Made by a program: the position numbers and the translations under genes
The notes under the pieces: generated by a model
Databases searched by the model: none
What the model was told of the DNA's origin: nothing
The model's input: only the letters and a program-made list of their open reading frames with translations
Part shown: one piece after another, positions 9,103-19,300 of the stretch
How positions within the stretch are numbered: position 1 is the stretch's first letter
How the letters are laid out: each line of letters begins with the position of its first letter
From: JBAOHV01 sp963714875
GTDB taxonomy: Bacteria; Actinomycetota; Acidimicrobiia; Acidimicrobiales; Microtrichaceae
Direction: 5' to 3'
Assembly (NCBI GenBank): GCA_963714875.1
Contig: CAVQQI010000010.1
Span: 310,001-374,000 of the forward strand
DNA: 64,000 bases

Positions 9103-10476
9103 GTGTCGACGACGGGCGTGGTGGTGGGTGCGGGCGATCGTGGCTACGACGCGTACGCCACGTTGCTGCTCGACGAACCCGACCTGGGCCGTATCGTGGC
9201 CGTCGCCGACCCCGACGCCGCCCGGCGTGACCGCTTCGCCCGCCGCTACTCACTGAACGCGTCGGCCGGGTACCCCGGTTGGGAGGAGCTGTTCGCACAG
9301 CCCCGGATGGCGGACTACGCCATCGTCGCCACCGGCGACACGCACCACGTGGAACCGACGCTGGCCGCGCTCGAGGCCGGCTACCACGTGCTGTTGGAGA
9401 AGCCGATGGCGCTCGATGAGGCCGACTGCGTGCGCATCGTCGCCGCGGCCCGGGCGGCGGAGCGCACCGTGGCGGTGTGCCACGTCTATCGCTACTCCCA
9501 CCTGTTCGCCGCGCTCGGCCGGTTGATCCGCTCGGGCGAACTGGGTGACCTCGTGTCGATCCAGCTGGCCGAGAACGTCGCGTTCTGGCACTACGCCCAC
9601 TCCTACGTGCGCGGCCACACCCGGCGCAGCACCGTGCCGTGGCTGTTGCAGAAGTCGTGCCACGACCTGGACCTGCTGGCATGGATGGCCGGCTCGACCG
9701 CCGAGTCGGTCTCGTCGTTCCTGCGCCCGACCGAGCTGACCGAGGCCAACGCGCCCGAGGGCGCGCCGGAGCACTGCATCGAGGGCTGCCCGCATGCAGC
9801 GACGTGCCCGTACGACGCGGTGGCGGCCTACCGCGACCTGACGCCGATGCTGTCGGACCTGGCGATGGCCGAACGTCCGCTCGGCTTGGGGGTAGCGGCC
9901 AAGGGGCTGCGATACCTCCGCCCGAGACTGATGTCGTCGGGCCTGCCCGATGCTGCGAAGCAGCGCCTGGAGTGGTGGCGCTGGCCGGTCGCCGCGGTGA
10001 CCGACGACCACACGCCAGAGGGGCTCGACCATGCCTTGCGCACCACCCGCTGGGGTCGATGTGTCTACCGGGTGGAGGACAACGACCAGCCGTCCGCGCA
10101 GACCGTGCAGATCCGCTTCGCCAACGGCGTGCTGGCCAACTTCACGCTCCAGTCGGCGTCGCACCGAACGATGCGCACCGTGCGGGTCAACGGCACCAAG
10201 GGCTCGGCATGGGGTGAGCTGCGGGCGCTCGACGGTTGGTTGAAGGTGGCGGACCATCGAAGCGGCAGCGTGCGCAGCGAGAAGGTGCCCACGGCGTTCG
10301 ACGGGCACGGCGGTGGCGAGATGCCGCTGTTCCGTGACTTCCTGTCCGCCATCGAGACCGGCGGTGAGCCGTCGGTCTCGGCCCGCGACAGCGTCGAGAG
10401 CCACCGCATCGCGTTCGCCGCGATGGAGTCGGCCCGCACCGGTGCCGTGGTGGACCTGGCGCCGCTCGACCTGTAG
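9103..10476 (+). CDS. Gfo/Idh/MocA family NAD(P)-dependent oxidoreductase
   Basis: A 457-residue sugar or inositol dehydrogenase-like protein. It has an N-terminal Rossmann fold (VVVGAGDRGYDAYATLL), the family EKPMALDEADC motif near residue 103, and a C-terminal alpha/beta domain with SCHDLDLLAWMAGS supplying the catalytic histidine region. It is longer than typical members (~340-390) because of an insert with clustered cysteines (CIEGCPHAATCPY, near 225-237) that could bind a metal or be structural. GTG start at 9103. Substrate unknown; no sugar transport genes adjoin it. A structured repeat lies 29 bases downstream. Confidence 0.87.
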   Translation: MSTTGVVVGAGDRGYDAYATLLLDEPDLGRIVAVADPDAARRDRFARRYSLNASAGYPGWEELFAQPRMADYAIVATGDTHHVEPTLAALEAGYHVLLEKPMALDEADCVRIVAAARAAERTVAVCHVYRYSHLFAALGRLIRSGELGDLVSIQLAENVAFWHYAHSYVRGHTRRSTVPWLLQKSCHDLDLLAWMAGSTAESVSSFLRPTELTEANAPEGAPEHCIEGCPHAATCPYDAVAAYRDLTPMLSDLAMAERPLGLGVAAKGLRYLRPRLMSSGLPDAAKQRLEWWRWPVAAVTDDHTPEGLDHALRTTRWGRCVYRVEDNDQPSAQTVQIRFANGVLANFTLQSASHRTMRTVRVNGTKGSAWGELRALDGWLKVADHRSGSVRSEKVPTAFDGHGGGEMPLFRDFLSAIETGGEPSVSARDSVESHRIAFAAMESARTGAVVDLAPLDL

Positions 10477-10504
10477 CGCCGTCCGAGGCCCTGTGTGCAC
10501 CTTC

Positions 10505-10545
10505 CTGCGCGCAAATGCGACGGATTCCGTCACCTGTGCGCGCAG
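10505..10545. repeat. Intergenic hairpin repeat, copy 1 (core TGCGACGGATTCCGTCACCT)
   Basis: Between the Idh-type gene and the PPOX gene. A 9-bp stem (CTGCGCGCA/TGCGCGCAG, 10505-10513 with 10537-10545) encloses a 20-nt core at 10516-10535 that is itself near-palindromic (GACGGA-T-TCCGTC). The identical core recurs at 30659-30678 inside a hairpin whose stem has a different sequence but still pairs. There is no T-tract, so it is not a classical terminator. Confidence 0.7.
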
Positions 10546-10599
10546 CCTGGCCGTCTCGGCGCGCCCGGAGCGCTGTGCAGCATCGGTACCCTCGGCGCC

Positions 10600-11028
10600 G
10601 TGAGCGTGGAACGTCTCCTCGAGTCCCGCAACCTCTGGTTCGCGACGACACGTCCCGATGGGCGCCCACACCTGGCGCCGGTGTGGTTCGTCTACGTCGA
10701 TGACCGGATCTGGATCGGCACCGGGCTGGGGTCGGTCCGTGTGCGCAACCTCCGCAGCAACCGGGCGGCGTCGGCGTGTCTCGAGGACGGCGACGCGCCG
10801 GTCGCCGCAGAGGGGACGGTGCTGATCCACGAACTGGAACGCCCGGCGCCGGTCGTGGCGGCGTTCGGGGCCAAGTACCAGTGGGACATCACGGTCGACG
10901 TCGATGCCGACGTGGGTGAGGTCGTCGTGTTGGAGCTGCGACCGCACCGATGGCTGTACGGGTCGGATCTCCCCACCGTGCCCTCGGACCCGCCACCGGC
11001 CGGGGGCGCGAACGCCGCTCGCTGGTGA
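10600..11028 (+). CDS. PPOX-class (pyridoxamine 5'-phosphate oxidase fold, F420-type) protein
   Basis: A 142-residue split-barrel flavin/deazaflavin protein. The start of the domain (LLESRNLWFATTRPDGRPHL, then APVWFVYVDDRIWIGTG) and RVRNLRSNRAASACLEDGD are the standard opening of actinobacterial F420-dependent PPOX proteins. The domain ends with VLELRPHRWLYGSD. GTG at 10600 is chosen because the domain begins right there; upstream frame extensions run into the hairpin repeat. The exact reaction is unknown. Confidence 0.82.
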   Translation: MSVERLLESRNLWFATTRPDGRPHLAPVWFVYVDDRIWIGTGLGSVRVRNLRSNRAASACLEDGDAPVAAEGTVLIHELERPAPVVAAFGAKYQWDITVDVDADVGEVVVLELRPHRWLYGSDLPTVPSDPPPAGGANAARW

Positions 11029-11104
11029 CACGACGGCGGGCCCGCGATCGCCGCCGAACGCCCGGACTCGGTACGATCCGTCGGCGACGCACGGGGGTAG
11101 GGCG

Positions 11105-13291
11105 ATGGGGTCGACACGGCGAGAGTTCCTGAGGGCATCTGCGGTGGCGGCCGCGGCAGTGGCGGTGAGCGCGGCCTGTGTCGCGCCGCCGGGAGTGGAT
11201 CACGTGCCCACCTGTGCGGCGCCACCGACGGGTCCGCCCGGACCGATGCCGTTGCCCGGCGCCACCGGGCTCATCGATGAGGCCGCCTTCCAGGCACGGG
11301 CCGCGGACTACCTGCGCTTCGCCACGGCCGAGCTGCGCCCGAACGACGTCACGAACGTCGTCGCCCACCTGATCCGCCAGCAGCGGGAACCGGGCTTCGC
11401 GTGGGACCCGTCCATGGTCTCCGAGACGTCGCTCGCATCGGTGTTCACCATGCTGGACAACTGGAAGGACACCGGCGACTTCCAGTTGATGTACCTGCTG
11501 TGGGTCCTGCGGCTCGGCCCGGGCGTGCTCGACCCGACGCTGCTGACGGCGATCGAACAGCGCTTCGCCGAGTTCCGCTACCGCTACGACGACCCCTTGC
11601 CCGCGGACCGGTTGGACCACAAGTGGTTCTGGTCCGAGAACCACCGGCTCATCCTGGCCGTCGATGAGTACCTGGGCGGTCTGGCGCTGCCCGAGGTCAC
11701 GTTCACCGTCACCGGACTGACCGGGGCACAGCACGCCGAGCGTGCCCGCCCCGCCATCCTCGAGTGGATCGACGAGCGCGCCCGGTTCGGCTTCAGCGAG
11801 TGGCACTCCAACGTCTACATGCTCAAGAACATCACTCCGCTGCTCACGCTCATCGAGTTGTGCGACGACGACGAACTGATCCGGCGGGCCTCGGGTGCGC
11901 TCGACCTGTGCCTGGCCGATGTGGCGATGCACTGCCAGCAGGGTGCCTACGGCGCCACGCGCGGCAGGACCTACAAGAAGGACAAGATGACCTCGCTCGA
12001 CGAGGCCACGTTCGGCTCGGCGAAGCTGCTCTTCGCGGACACCGACCGGGGCTGGCGGTCGACCAGCGACACCGGCGCCACGTACTTCTGCGGGGCCCAG
12101 CGCTACCGCATGCCCGAGGTCATCGGCGAGATCGCGCGCAGCGAGGAGGTGTCGACGAGCCGGGAGCGTCACGGCGTGCCGCTCGACCCCCACGAGCCGT
12201 TGTCACCCGACCCGCAGGCGGCGTTCGGCTACGACTACGACGACCCGGCGAACCTTGCCTTCTGGTGGTCACACGGTGCGTTGACCTCATGGCAGCTGGT
12301 GCCGATGACGTTGGCGACCGCGGAGCGCTGGCGACTGTGGGACACGGATCTGTTCCGTGAGTTCGGGGCCATCCGCAGCCTTGCGGCTGCGGGTCCGGCC
12401 GCCGCGCAGCTGGCTGCGCACGAGCTGGCGTCGATGGCGGCGTTCGGGGTGCTGGCCGAGGCCAACACCTACACCTGGCGCAGCCCCGAGGTCATGCTGT
12501 CCTCGGTGGTCGACCACCGCTTCGGCGACAAGCGGGACCAGGCGCATGCCTGGCAGGCCACGATCGATCCCGAGGCGCTGGTGTTCACCACGCACCCGTC
12601 GCAGCCCACGGAGCAGTCGACGAACTGGGGTGACGACGAGGGGTACTGGACCGGCTCTGCGTCGATGCCGCGTACCGCGCAGCACCACAACGTCGCCATC
12701 CACGTCTACTCACCCGACTACCTGCCGGCGACCGATCCGCTGCTGGGCCCCGTGTTCGGCTACCTGCGCGAGACCCACGCCTACTTCCCCCAGGACCACT
12801 TCGACCAGGTGGTCCAGGCCAACGGATGGACCATCGGGCGGCGCGGCGACGGGTACATCGCCCTGTGGTCGATGCGCCCCACCGTGTGGCGCAGCTACGA
12901 CCCGTCGGTGGTGGCCACGAACGGACTCGAGCAGCCCTTCGATCTGGTCGCCGAGGGCAGCGCACGCAACGTCTGGGTGGTCGAGGTCGGCCGCCGAGCC
13001 GATGCCGGCGGGTTCGATTCGTTCGTCGACAGCATCACCTCGGCCGCGATCGAGGCAGAGGTCGCCGGCCGACAGCATCGGGTCCGCTACGTCTCACCGT
13101 CCCAGGGCGAGCTGGTCCTGTCGCACCGCGGCGGGTTCAGCGTCGACGGTGCCGCGCAGCAGCTGGGCGACCACCCCCGGCTCGACAGCCCCTGGGGTCA
13201 GGTGTGCCGCCAGGGCCGGTTCCTGGCGCTGGACCGAGGTGACCGCTCGCTCGTCATCGACTTCGACACCGGAGCCCGCGAGATCACCTGA
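11105..13291 (+). CDS. Tat-exported alpha/alpha-toroid-like protein of unknown function
   Basis: A 728-residue protein. MGSTRREFLRASAVAAAAVA is a twin-arginine signal, and AACVAP looks like a lipobox, so it is exported folded and probably lipid-anchored. The body is rich in helices with WFWSENHRLILAVDEYL and FSEWHSNVYMLKNITPLL. These resemble the aromatic/His-lined inner helices of heparinase/alginate-lyase-like toroids. A beta-rich C-terminal part (from ~560) includes TNWGDDEGYWTGSASMPRTA. I infer a polysaccharide-active or -binding enzyme but see no decisive catalytic motif. The ATG follows GGGGGTAGGG. A perfect hairpin lies just after the stop. Confidence 0.7.
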   Translation: MGSTRREFLRASAVAAAAVAVSAACVAPPGVDHVPTCAAPPTGPPGPMPLPGATGLIDEAAFQARAADYLRFATAELRPNDVTNVVAHLIRQQREPGFAWDPSMVSETSLASVFTMLDNWKDTGDFQLMYLLWVLRLGPGVLDPTLLTAIEQRFAEFRYRYDDPLPADRLDHKWFWSENHRLILAVDEYLGGLALPEVTFTVTGLTGAQHAERARPAILEWIDERARFGFSEWHSNVYMLKNITPLLTLIELCDDDELIRRASGALDLCLADVAMHCQQGAYGATRGRTYKKDKMTSLDEATFGSAKLLFADTDRGWRSTSDTGATYFCGAQRYRMPEVIGEIARSEEVSTSRERHGVPLDPHEPLSPDPQAAFGYDYDDPANLAFWWSHGALTSWQLVPMTLATAERWRLWDTDLFREFGAIRSLAAAGPAAAQLAAHELASMAAFGVLAEANTYTWRSPEVMLSSVVDHRFGDKRDQAHAWQATIDPEALVFTTHPSQPTEQSTNWGDDEGYWTGSASMPRTAQHHNVAIHVYSPDYLPATDPLLGPVFGYLRETHAYFPQDHFDQVVQANGWTIGRRGDGYIALWSMRPTVWRSYDPSVVATNGLEQPFDLVAEGSARNVWVVEVGRRADAGGFDSFVDSITSAAIEAEVAGRQHRVRYVSPSQGELVLSHRGGFSVDGAAQQLGDHPRLDSPWGQVCRQGRFLALDRGDRSLVIDFDTGAREIT

Positions 13292-13304
13292 GCCGGGTAT
13301 GCGT

Positions 13305-13335
13305 CTCGGGGACGCTGCCGCGGAGCATCCCCGAG
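13305..13335. terminator. Bidirectional terminator-like hairpin between convergent genes
   Basis: CTCGGGGA (13305-13312) pairs perfectly with TCCCCGAG (13328-13335) around a 15-nt loop. It sits in the 59-base gap between the convergent toroid-like gene and the DUF11 giant. There is no U-run on either side, as is common in high-GC actinobacteria. Confidence 0.55.
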
Positions 13336-13350
13336 GACAGCTCTCGTGTA

Positions 13351-16300
13351 TCAGGTGGTCTCGCGGCGGCGGCGGAATCCGGTGAGCAGGAACCCGCCCA
13401 CCAGGAACGCTCCGGCAGCAGCCAGCAGCCCCAGGATCGTCAGACCGGTGTAGGCCAACGTCTCGGGCAGCGAACGCGCGGTGCCGGCGGCTCCGCTTCC
13501 CGCCGGTGTGGCGCTGCCCTGGGTGCGATCCGCCACCTCGATGATCTGGCCGCTGGCGCTGCCCGAGTTGTCGTCGGGGTCCGTCTCGTCGGTCGACGTG
13601 GTCGCGCTGGCGGTGTTCACCACGGACGACCCGCCGCCTTCGGTGACGGTGCCCGAGATGACCAGCTCTGCGGTGGCACCCGCCGGCAGCGGCGTCGACC
13701 GCTGACAGGTGACCCGACGAGCCACGACGGTGCAGTCGAACGACGTGCCGCTCGCGGTGACGTCGTCGAACACCGCCGGCAGCTCATCGGTGACGGTCAC
13801 GTCGCTGGCAGCGGACGGGCCGTCGTTGCGCACCTCGATGCGCCACAGGCCCTCCTGGCCGACCGTGAGCTGGCCCAGCAGCGTCTTGGTGACGCTGATG
13901 TTGGCGAGCGGCACCACCGTGACGGTGTCCTCGTCGCGGTCGTTGCTCGGATCCGCGTCCGCAACGGGGGTCGACACCTCGGCGACGTTCGTCGCGTCGG
14001 GTTCGGCCGCGGGCGTCACGTCGACCTGGACCGCCAGTGCCGGAAGAGCATCACCGACCGCGAGCGCGGCATCGGTGCTGCAGGCGATGATCCGTTGATC
14101 GGTATCGGTCGAACAGGTCCACCCGTCACCCTCGGCGGAACGGAACTCGAGTCCGTCGGGCAGCGTGTCACTCACCGTGATCGGTCCCTCGGGCAGGTCG
14201 TTCGGACCGTTGTTGGTGACCGCCAGCGTGAACGACCCCGGTGCGGAGACCGAGAAGTCGCCCTCGTGGAACTTGTCGATCGCCAGGTCGACCAGTGGGT
14301 CGATGCGGACCCGGTCGTCGTCGGAGTTGTTCCCGGGGTCGTCGTCGAAGGTCGGTCCGCCCACCTGGGCGGTGTTGGCCAGAGTCGGGTCCTCGGCCCC
14401 GCGGTATGCGCCGGGGGCGACGTCGACGGTGACGGTGATCTCTGACGACTCGTCGACGCCGAGCTCGCCCTCGTGGGTGCAGGTGACGTCGGTGCCGCCG
14501 TCGTCAGCGGCGCAGACCCAGCCGTTGCCGGAACCTTCCGCGAAGCTCAGCCCGTCGGGCAGGGAGTCGGTCACGGTGATGGGACCCGACGCCAGGTTCG
14601 GGCCGTCATTGGTCACCACGAACGTGTACTCGCCGGCGGCACCGACCTGGAAGGCGTCGCCCTCGTGGTCCTTGCTGATGCGTAGATCCGCGACTGGCCG
14701 CACCGGCACCGTATCGGCGTCGGCGCGGTCGACGTCGTCGGTGATACCCGCCGCGCTGGCCGAGTTGGTGACGGTGTTGGTCGCCATTTCCGGGTCGGGC
14801 TGTGGCGTCGGCGCAGCGGCCGGCAGGACCCGCACCGACAGCTCGATGGGGGAGAGCTCGGCGCCGGCGGCGAGCAGCACCGCGTTCTCGTCCAGCCCGG
14901 ACCGGTCGTGCACGCAGCGCACCGTCCCGTTGGGCCCGTTGCCGCCGCCGGTGCGCAGCTCGCACTCCCAGCCGCGGCCGTCGGCATCGCGGTACTCGAG
15001 GCCCTCGGGCAGGACGTCGGTCACGACCACACGGCCGTACTCGCCGGATGGCCCGTCGTTGCCGACCAGCAGACGGAACTGCTGGTCGCTGCCCACGGTC
15101 CACGGCGCGCTGTCGGCGACGTGGGACTTGTCCAGCCGCAGCTGAGCGACTGGAACGACCGGGGTGTCCTCGGTGTCGCTGCGCTCGCGGTCATCCACGA
15201 CGCCGCGAACGGTCGCGGTGTTGGACACCAGGTTCGCCGCCCCGGGGCGGGGGTCGATCACCGCTGCGGGGTCGACGGCCACCTGCACGGTGACCATGCC
15301 GAGGGACTCCCCGACACCCACGGGGTCAGGGTCGGCATCTGCTCCGATCCACGTGCAGTCGAAACGGCCGCGGTCCCCGTCGCCGAAGCCGGTCCCGGCG
15401 GTCACGTCGCAGTCCCAACCCGGCGCATCGACCGAGACCAGGCGCAGGTGCGCGGCGATCCCGTCGGACAGCTCCACCGGGCCGGTCTCCACCGAGGGTC
15501 CGGTGTTGGACACCACCACGTAGTAGCGGGCGTCGTCCTGTCCGGCGCGGAAGGTGGCGTCGCCGTCCGACTTCGAGATGGTCAACCTGGCGACGGGATC
15601 CGCCGACGAGGACTTGTCGCTCGAGTCGTTGGCCGGATTCGGGTCGTTGGGATGGGTCACCTTCGCCACGTTGGTGACGGTCGCCCGGCCCGGTGTGGCG
15701 GGATCGATCGCCGCGGTGACGACGATGGCCGGGTACGTGCTCTGTGCAGGGCTGTCGGCCGCGGTGCGCACGCAGCTGACCCGACCGCTGCCAGAGGTGC
15801 GACGGCACGCAGGCCGGCTGGGACCGAGTCGGTCACGACGATCGGCCCGGTGGCCGGGTCGGGGCCGGCGTTGCTGAGGTCCAGGTAGTAGTAGCCGGGC
15901 TGGCCGACGGTGAAGCCGGCGCTGTCGGGGGACCCGTCGTCGTCGGCCGAGGCGTCGGTCTTCAGGATCCGAAGATCGGCGCTGCGCAGCGTCGCAGCTG
16001 CGTCGTCACGGTCGCCGGCGAGGGCGGTGCCGCCGGCGTCGCCGCCGTCGACCCGGGCGTCGTTGACCTGGAGCACCTTGTCGCCATCCTCGTCGAGCAG
16101 ACCCGGTACCTCGGTCGCTGCGGGCAGCGGGGTGGCGGTGAAGCGCACCGTCACCGTCGAGCCCGGTGCCAGGTCGCACAGGTCGGTCCAGATGATCCGC
16201 TGCTGTGCGCCGCCGTCGACAGCGGTGGTCGACACGGGCGGGGTCAGCTGTCGCGGTTCGGTGCGGCACGCCGCGCCGGGTGCCGCGCTGATAGCGACCG

Positions 16301-19300
16301 AACCGGTGTCGAAGCTCCAGTTGGTCGGCAGCGTGTCGGTCACATCGATGCCGTAGGCGGTGCCCTTGCCGGTGTTCGCCACCTCGAGGGTCCAGGCGAA
16401 GGGGCTGCCGACATCGGCATCAGCGACCTCTGTCCCGGCCCCGGTGAGCTTCTGGATCGACAGCTTCGGCAGGTACGTCGTCACGGTCGCATCGGCCTCA
16501 GGGCCCTCGTACTCCTTGAAGTCGTCGCCGTCGTGGGTCGGATCTCCCCAGAAGGTGGGGATCGCCGCGGTGTTGACCAAGGTGCCGCCGTCGTTCAGGG
16601 TGTCGGCAGCAGCGGCGTCGACGCGCTGCGCATACGTCAGCGTGCAGCTCGCCCCGGCGGGCAGGCCGTCGGTGCCGGCGAACAACGCCGGCCAGGTCAC
16701 CACACGCTCGTCGCGGTCGACCGTCGCGGCGTCGGAACCGATGCAGGAGCCACCGATGGAGTCCGGCGCGGACAACCCGGCCGGGTAGCTGTCGGTGGTG
16801 GTGATGTCGTACGCGGGGTGTGTCCCCGAGTTGGTGATCGTGACCGTGTAGGCCAGCCGCTGGCCTGCTTCGACGACGCGGTCGTCGTCGTCCAGGTCCT
16901 TCGCGACGGCGAGCACCGGCTCGACGACGGTGAGCTTCGCGGTTGCAGTGCGGCTGGCATCGAAGCCCTTGCCGGAGAGCTCGTCGACGTCGTCGAAGCG
17001 GTCGACCAGGTTCCAGTGCAACGTGGCGGTGTTGGTGAGCACGTCGCCCGCGACGGCGGCGGAGCCGACGGTCGCGGTGTAGGTCAGTGCGATGGTGCAG
17101 TCCCCGCCAACGGCGCGGAGATCGCCGAGGAACCAGCCGACGCGCTGACCCGATGCGGCGATGGTGTGGGGCTCTGTGCGGTCCACCTCGCAGCTGGCGT
17201 CGAGCGGCGTCAGTTCGCCGTAGCCGCCGAAGCGCAGGTTGGCGGGCAGGATGTCGATCACCGTCGCGTCGGGCACGGTGACGCCCTCGGGCACGGTGAC
17301 GCGGATCGAGTAGCTCGCCTGGGTGCCGGGCAGGCGGGTGCCGGGGTCGACCGATTTGGTGATGGCCGGGGGTGCCACCTTGACGGTGTCCTTGGTGGAT
17401 GCCGAGTAGCTGGTGCGCTCCCCCTTCACGTCGCCCGTGATGGACGAGCCCGTGACGGTGGCGGTGTTGATCAGCTCCGCCTCCGCGACCGCCGGGGCAT
17501 CGACGCTGGCCGAGTAGGTGAGTGCGATGCGCTCGGAGGGCTGCAGGCCGATCCCGTCGGGCCGTGTCGCAGGATCTTCCAGGAGCTTCCGCAGATCCCA
17601 CCGCACGAGTGTGGCGTCGGTCGCGGAGGGGGACGTCCCCTCGCTGACGGTGGCGGTGCCGGCCAGCGCCCCGGTGGGTGTGACCCGCGAGAGGCCCGCG
17701 GGCACGCAATCGGTCACGACCACGTCGTGCAACGGCGGTCGCCCGGCGGTGTTCGCGACGGTCACGGTGTAGTCGACACGGTTGGTGCCGACGACGGTCG
17801 TGGTGGGCGTGTGGGACTTGGTGATCGACGGTTCGGGCTCGACCACCCTGGTGGTCGACCGCGACCTGCGGCTGCGGTCGGTCGACGTGGCGGTGTCACT
17901 GAAGCGCCAGGACAGCCGGGCGGTGTTGGTCAGGGCCGTTCCGTGACGGTTGGCCGACACGTCGGCGACGACGCCGACGTAGGTGATCGTGACGACCTGG
18001 TCCTCGCCCGAGGCGTTGTCGAAGGTGGCGGGCAGATCCAGGGTCCATCCCCGTCCGTCCTTGCGGTCCGACAAGGTGAAGCCCTTGGCGTCGACACCGC
18101 CCGGGAGCTCGAGTCGGGCGGACCCGGCGGCGTAGGAGAGGCCGGCAGGCAGCGTGTCCGCCACCGATCCCTTGTACAGCGTCGTGCCGGCAGCGATGGT
18201 GGCGCGCACCGTGTAGCGGACCTCCTCGCCGATGGTCGCCTGGCCGGTCGGGCCCGTGGTCGGCAGATTGTTGCTCGCCTCGACGATCGAGGTCACCCGG
18301 GTCTTCGCGACCTGGGCGTCGGGCAGTCGCACGAGTGCATCGTCGATCGCCGTGGGAGCGTTCGGGGCCACCGTCGGGTCGATGTTGGACTCGGGGAGGT
18401 ACTCGCCGGTCCCTGTCAGGTCCAGGTACGACCGCACTCCGGCGGTGTCGAGGTGCGACGACCCCGCCGCGGCGGTGTCGCGCATCCGTGCGGTGTAGCT
18501 CAGCTGCAGGTCGTAGCCGGCAGGAATCCGATCGACGATGACCGCCATGCGGGACGGATCGGTGGTGCAGTCGACCTTCAGCGCGGCGATCGGCGCGTCG
18601 GCGAGTGGGAGAGCTCCCGGTCGCAGCACCAGTGCCGAGGACACCTCGGGATAGCCGGCCTCGGGCTGCATGTCGGCGCAGCTGATCTCCGGCGGCAGGT
18701 CGTCCCAGATCTGCACGTCGAACGCGTCGGACGCCTGGACCTGCCCGTCGGCCCGCGTGATCCGCAGACCTGTGCGGAGGCGGTTCGCGGTCTGCGGCTC
18801 GGCGAAGTCGACCGTGCTGCTGGTGCGTCGCATCTCGTCCAGGTCGAGCAGCGGTCGGACGAGCGTGCGGGGGGTCTGGGTGGTGCGGGGACGCGTGAGC
18901 GCGACGTCATCGGACGGGTCGAACGGGTCGCGCCCGTTGTCGCGGAGCTGGACGCCGGTGTTGGCGACGTCCACCCGGTAGGTGACGAGGTCGCCCTGGA
19001 TAGCGGTGTGCGCATCGCGGCCCGCGGCGGGGTTCGTGCGCGGGTAGCCCTTCAGCGTGTCCTTGCCGCGTGTGATGTCCACCACGCCCTTGGTGAGCGA
19101 CAGCACCGGCTCGGCGACCTGGTACGGACTGAGCGCCCGGGGGCTCACCGTCGAGGCGCCTGCGGTATTGGCGATGGTGACCTTGAGCAGGTTCTGGTAG
19201 AGGTCGGCGTCGCTGTTGGCCCGGGGGTCGTTGGTGACGCGAGCACCCAGCACGACGTGGAAACGACCGCCCTCGGCGGGGGTGTAGCGGGGCTGGGTGC

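Noticed and set aside
14908..15888. Long plus-strand frames in the 13-16 kb interval.
   Set aside because: Antisense shadows of the DUF11 repeats.
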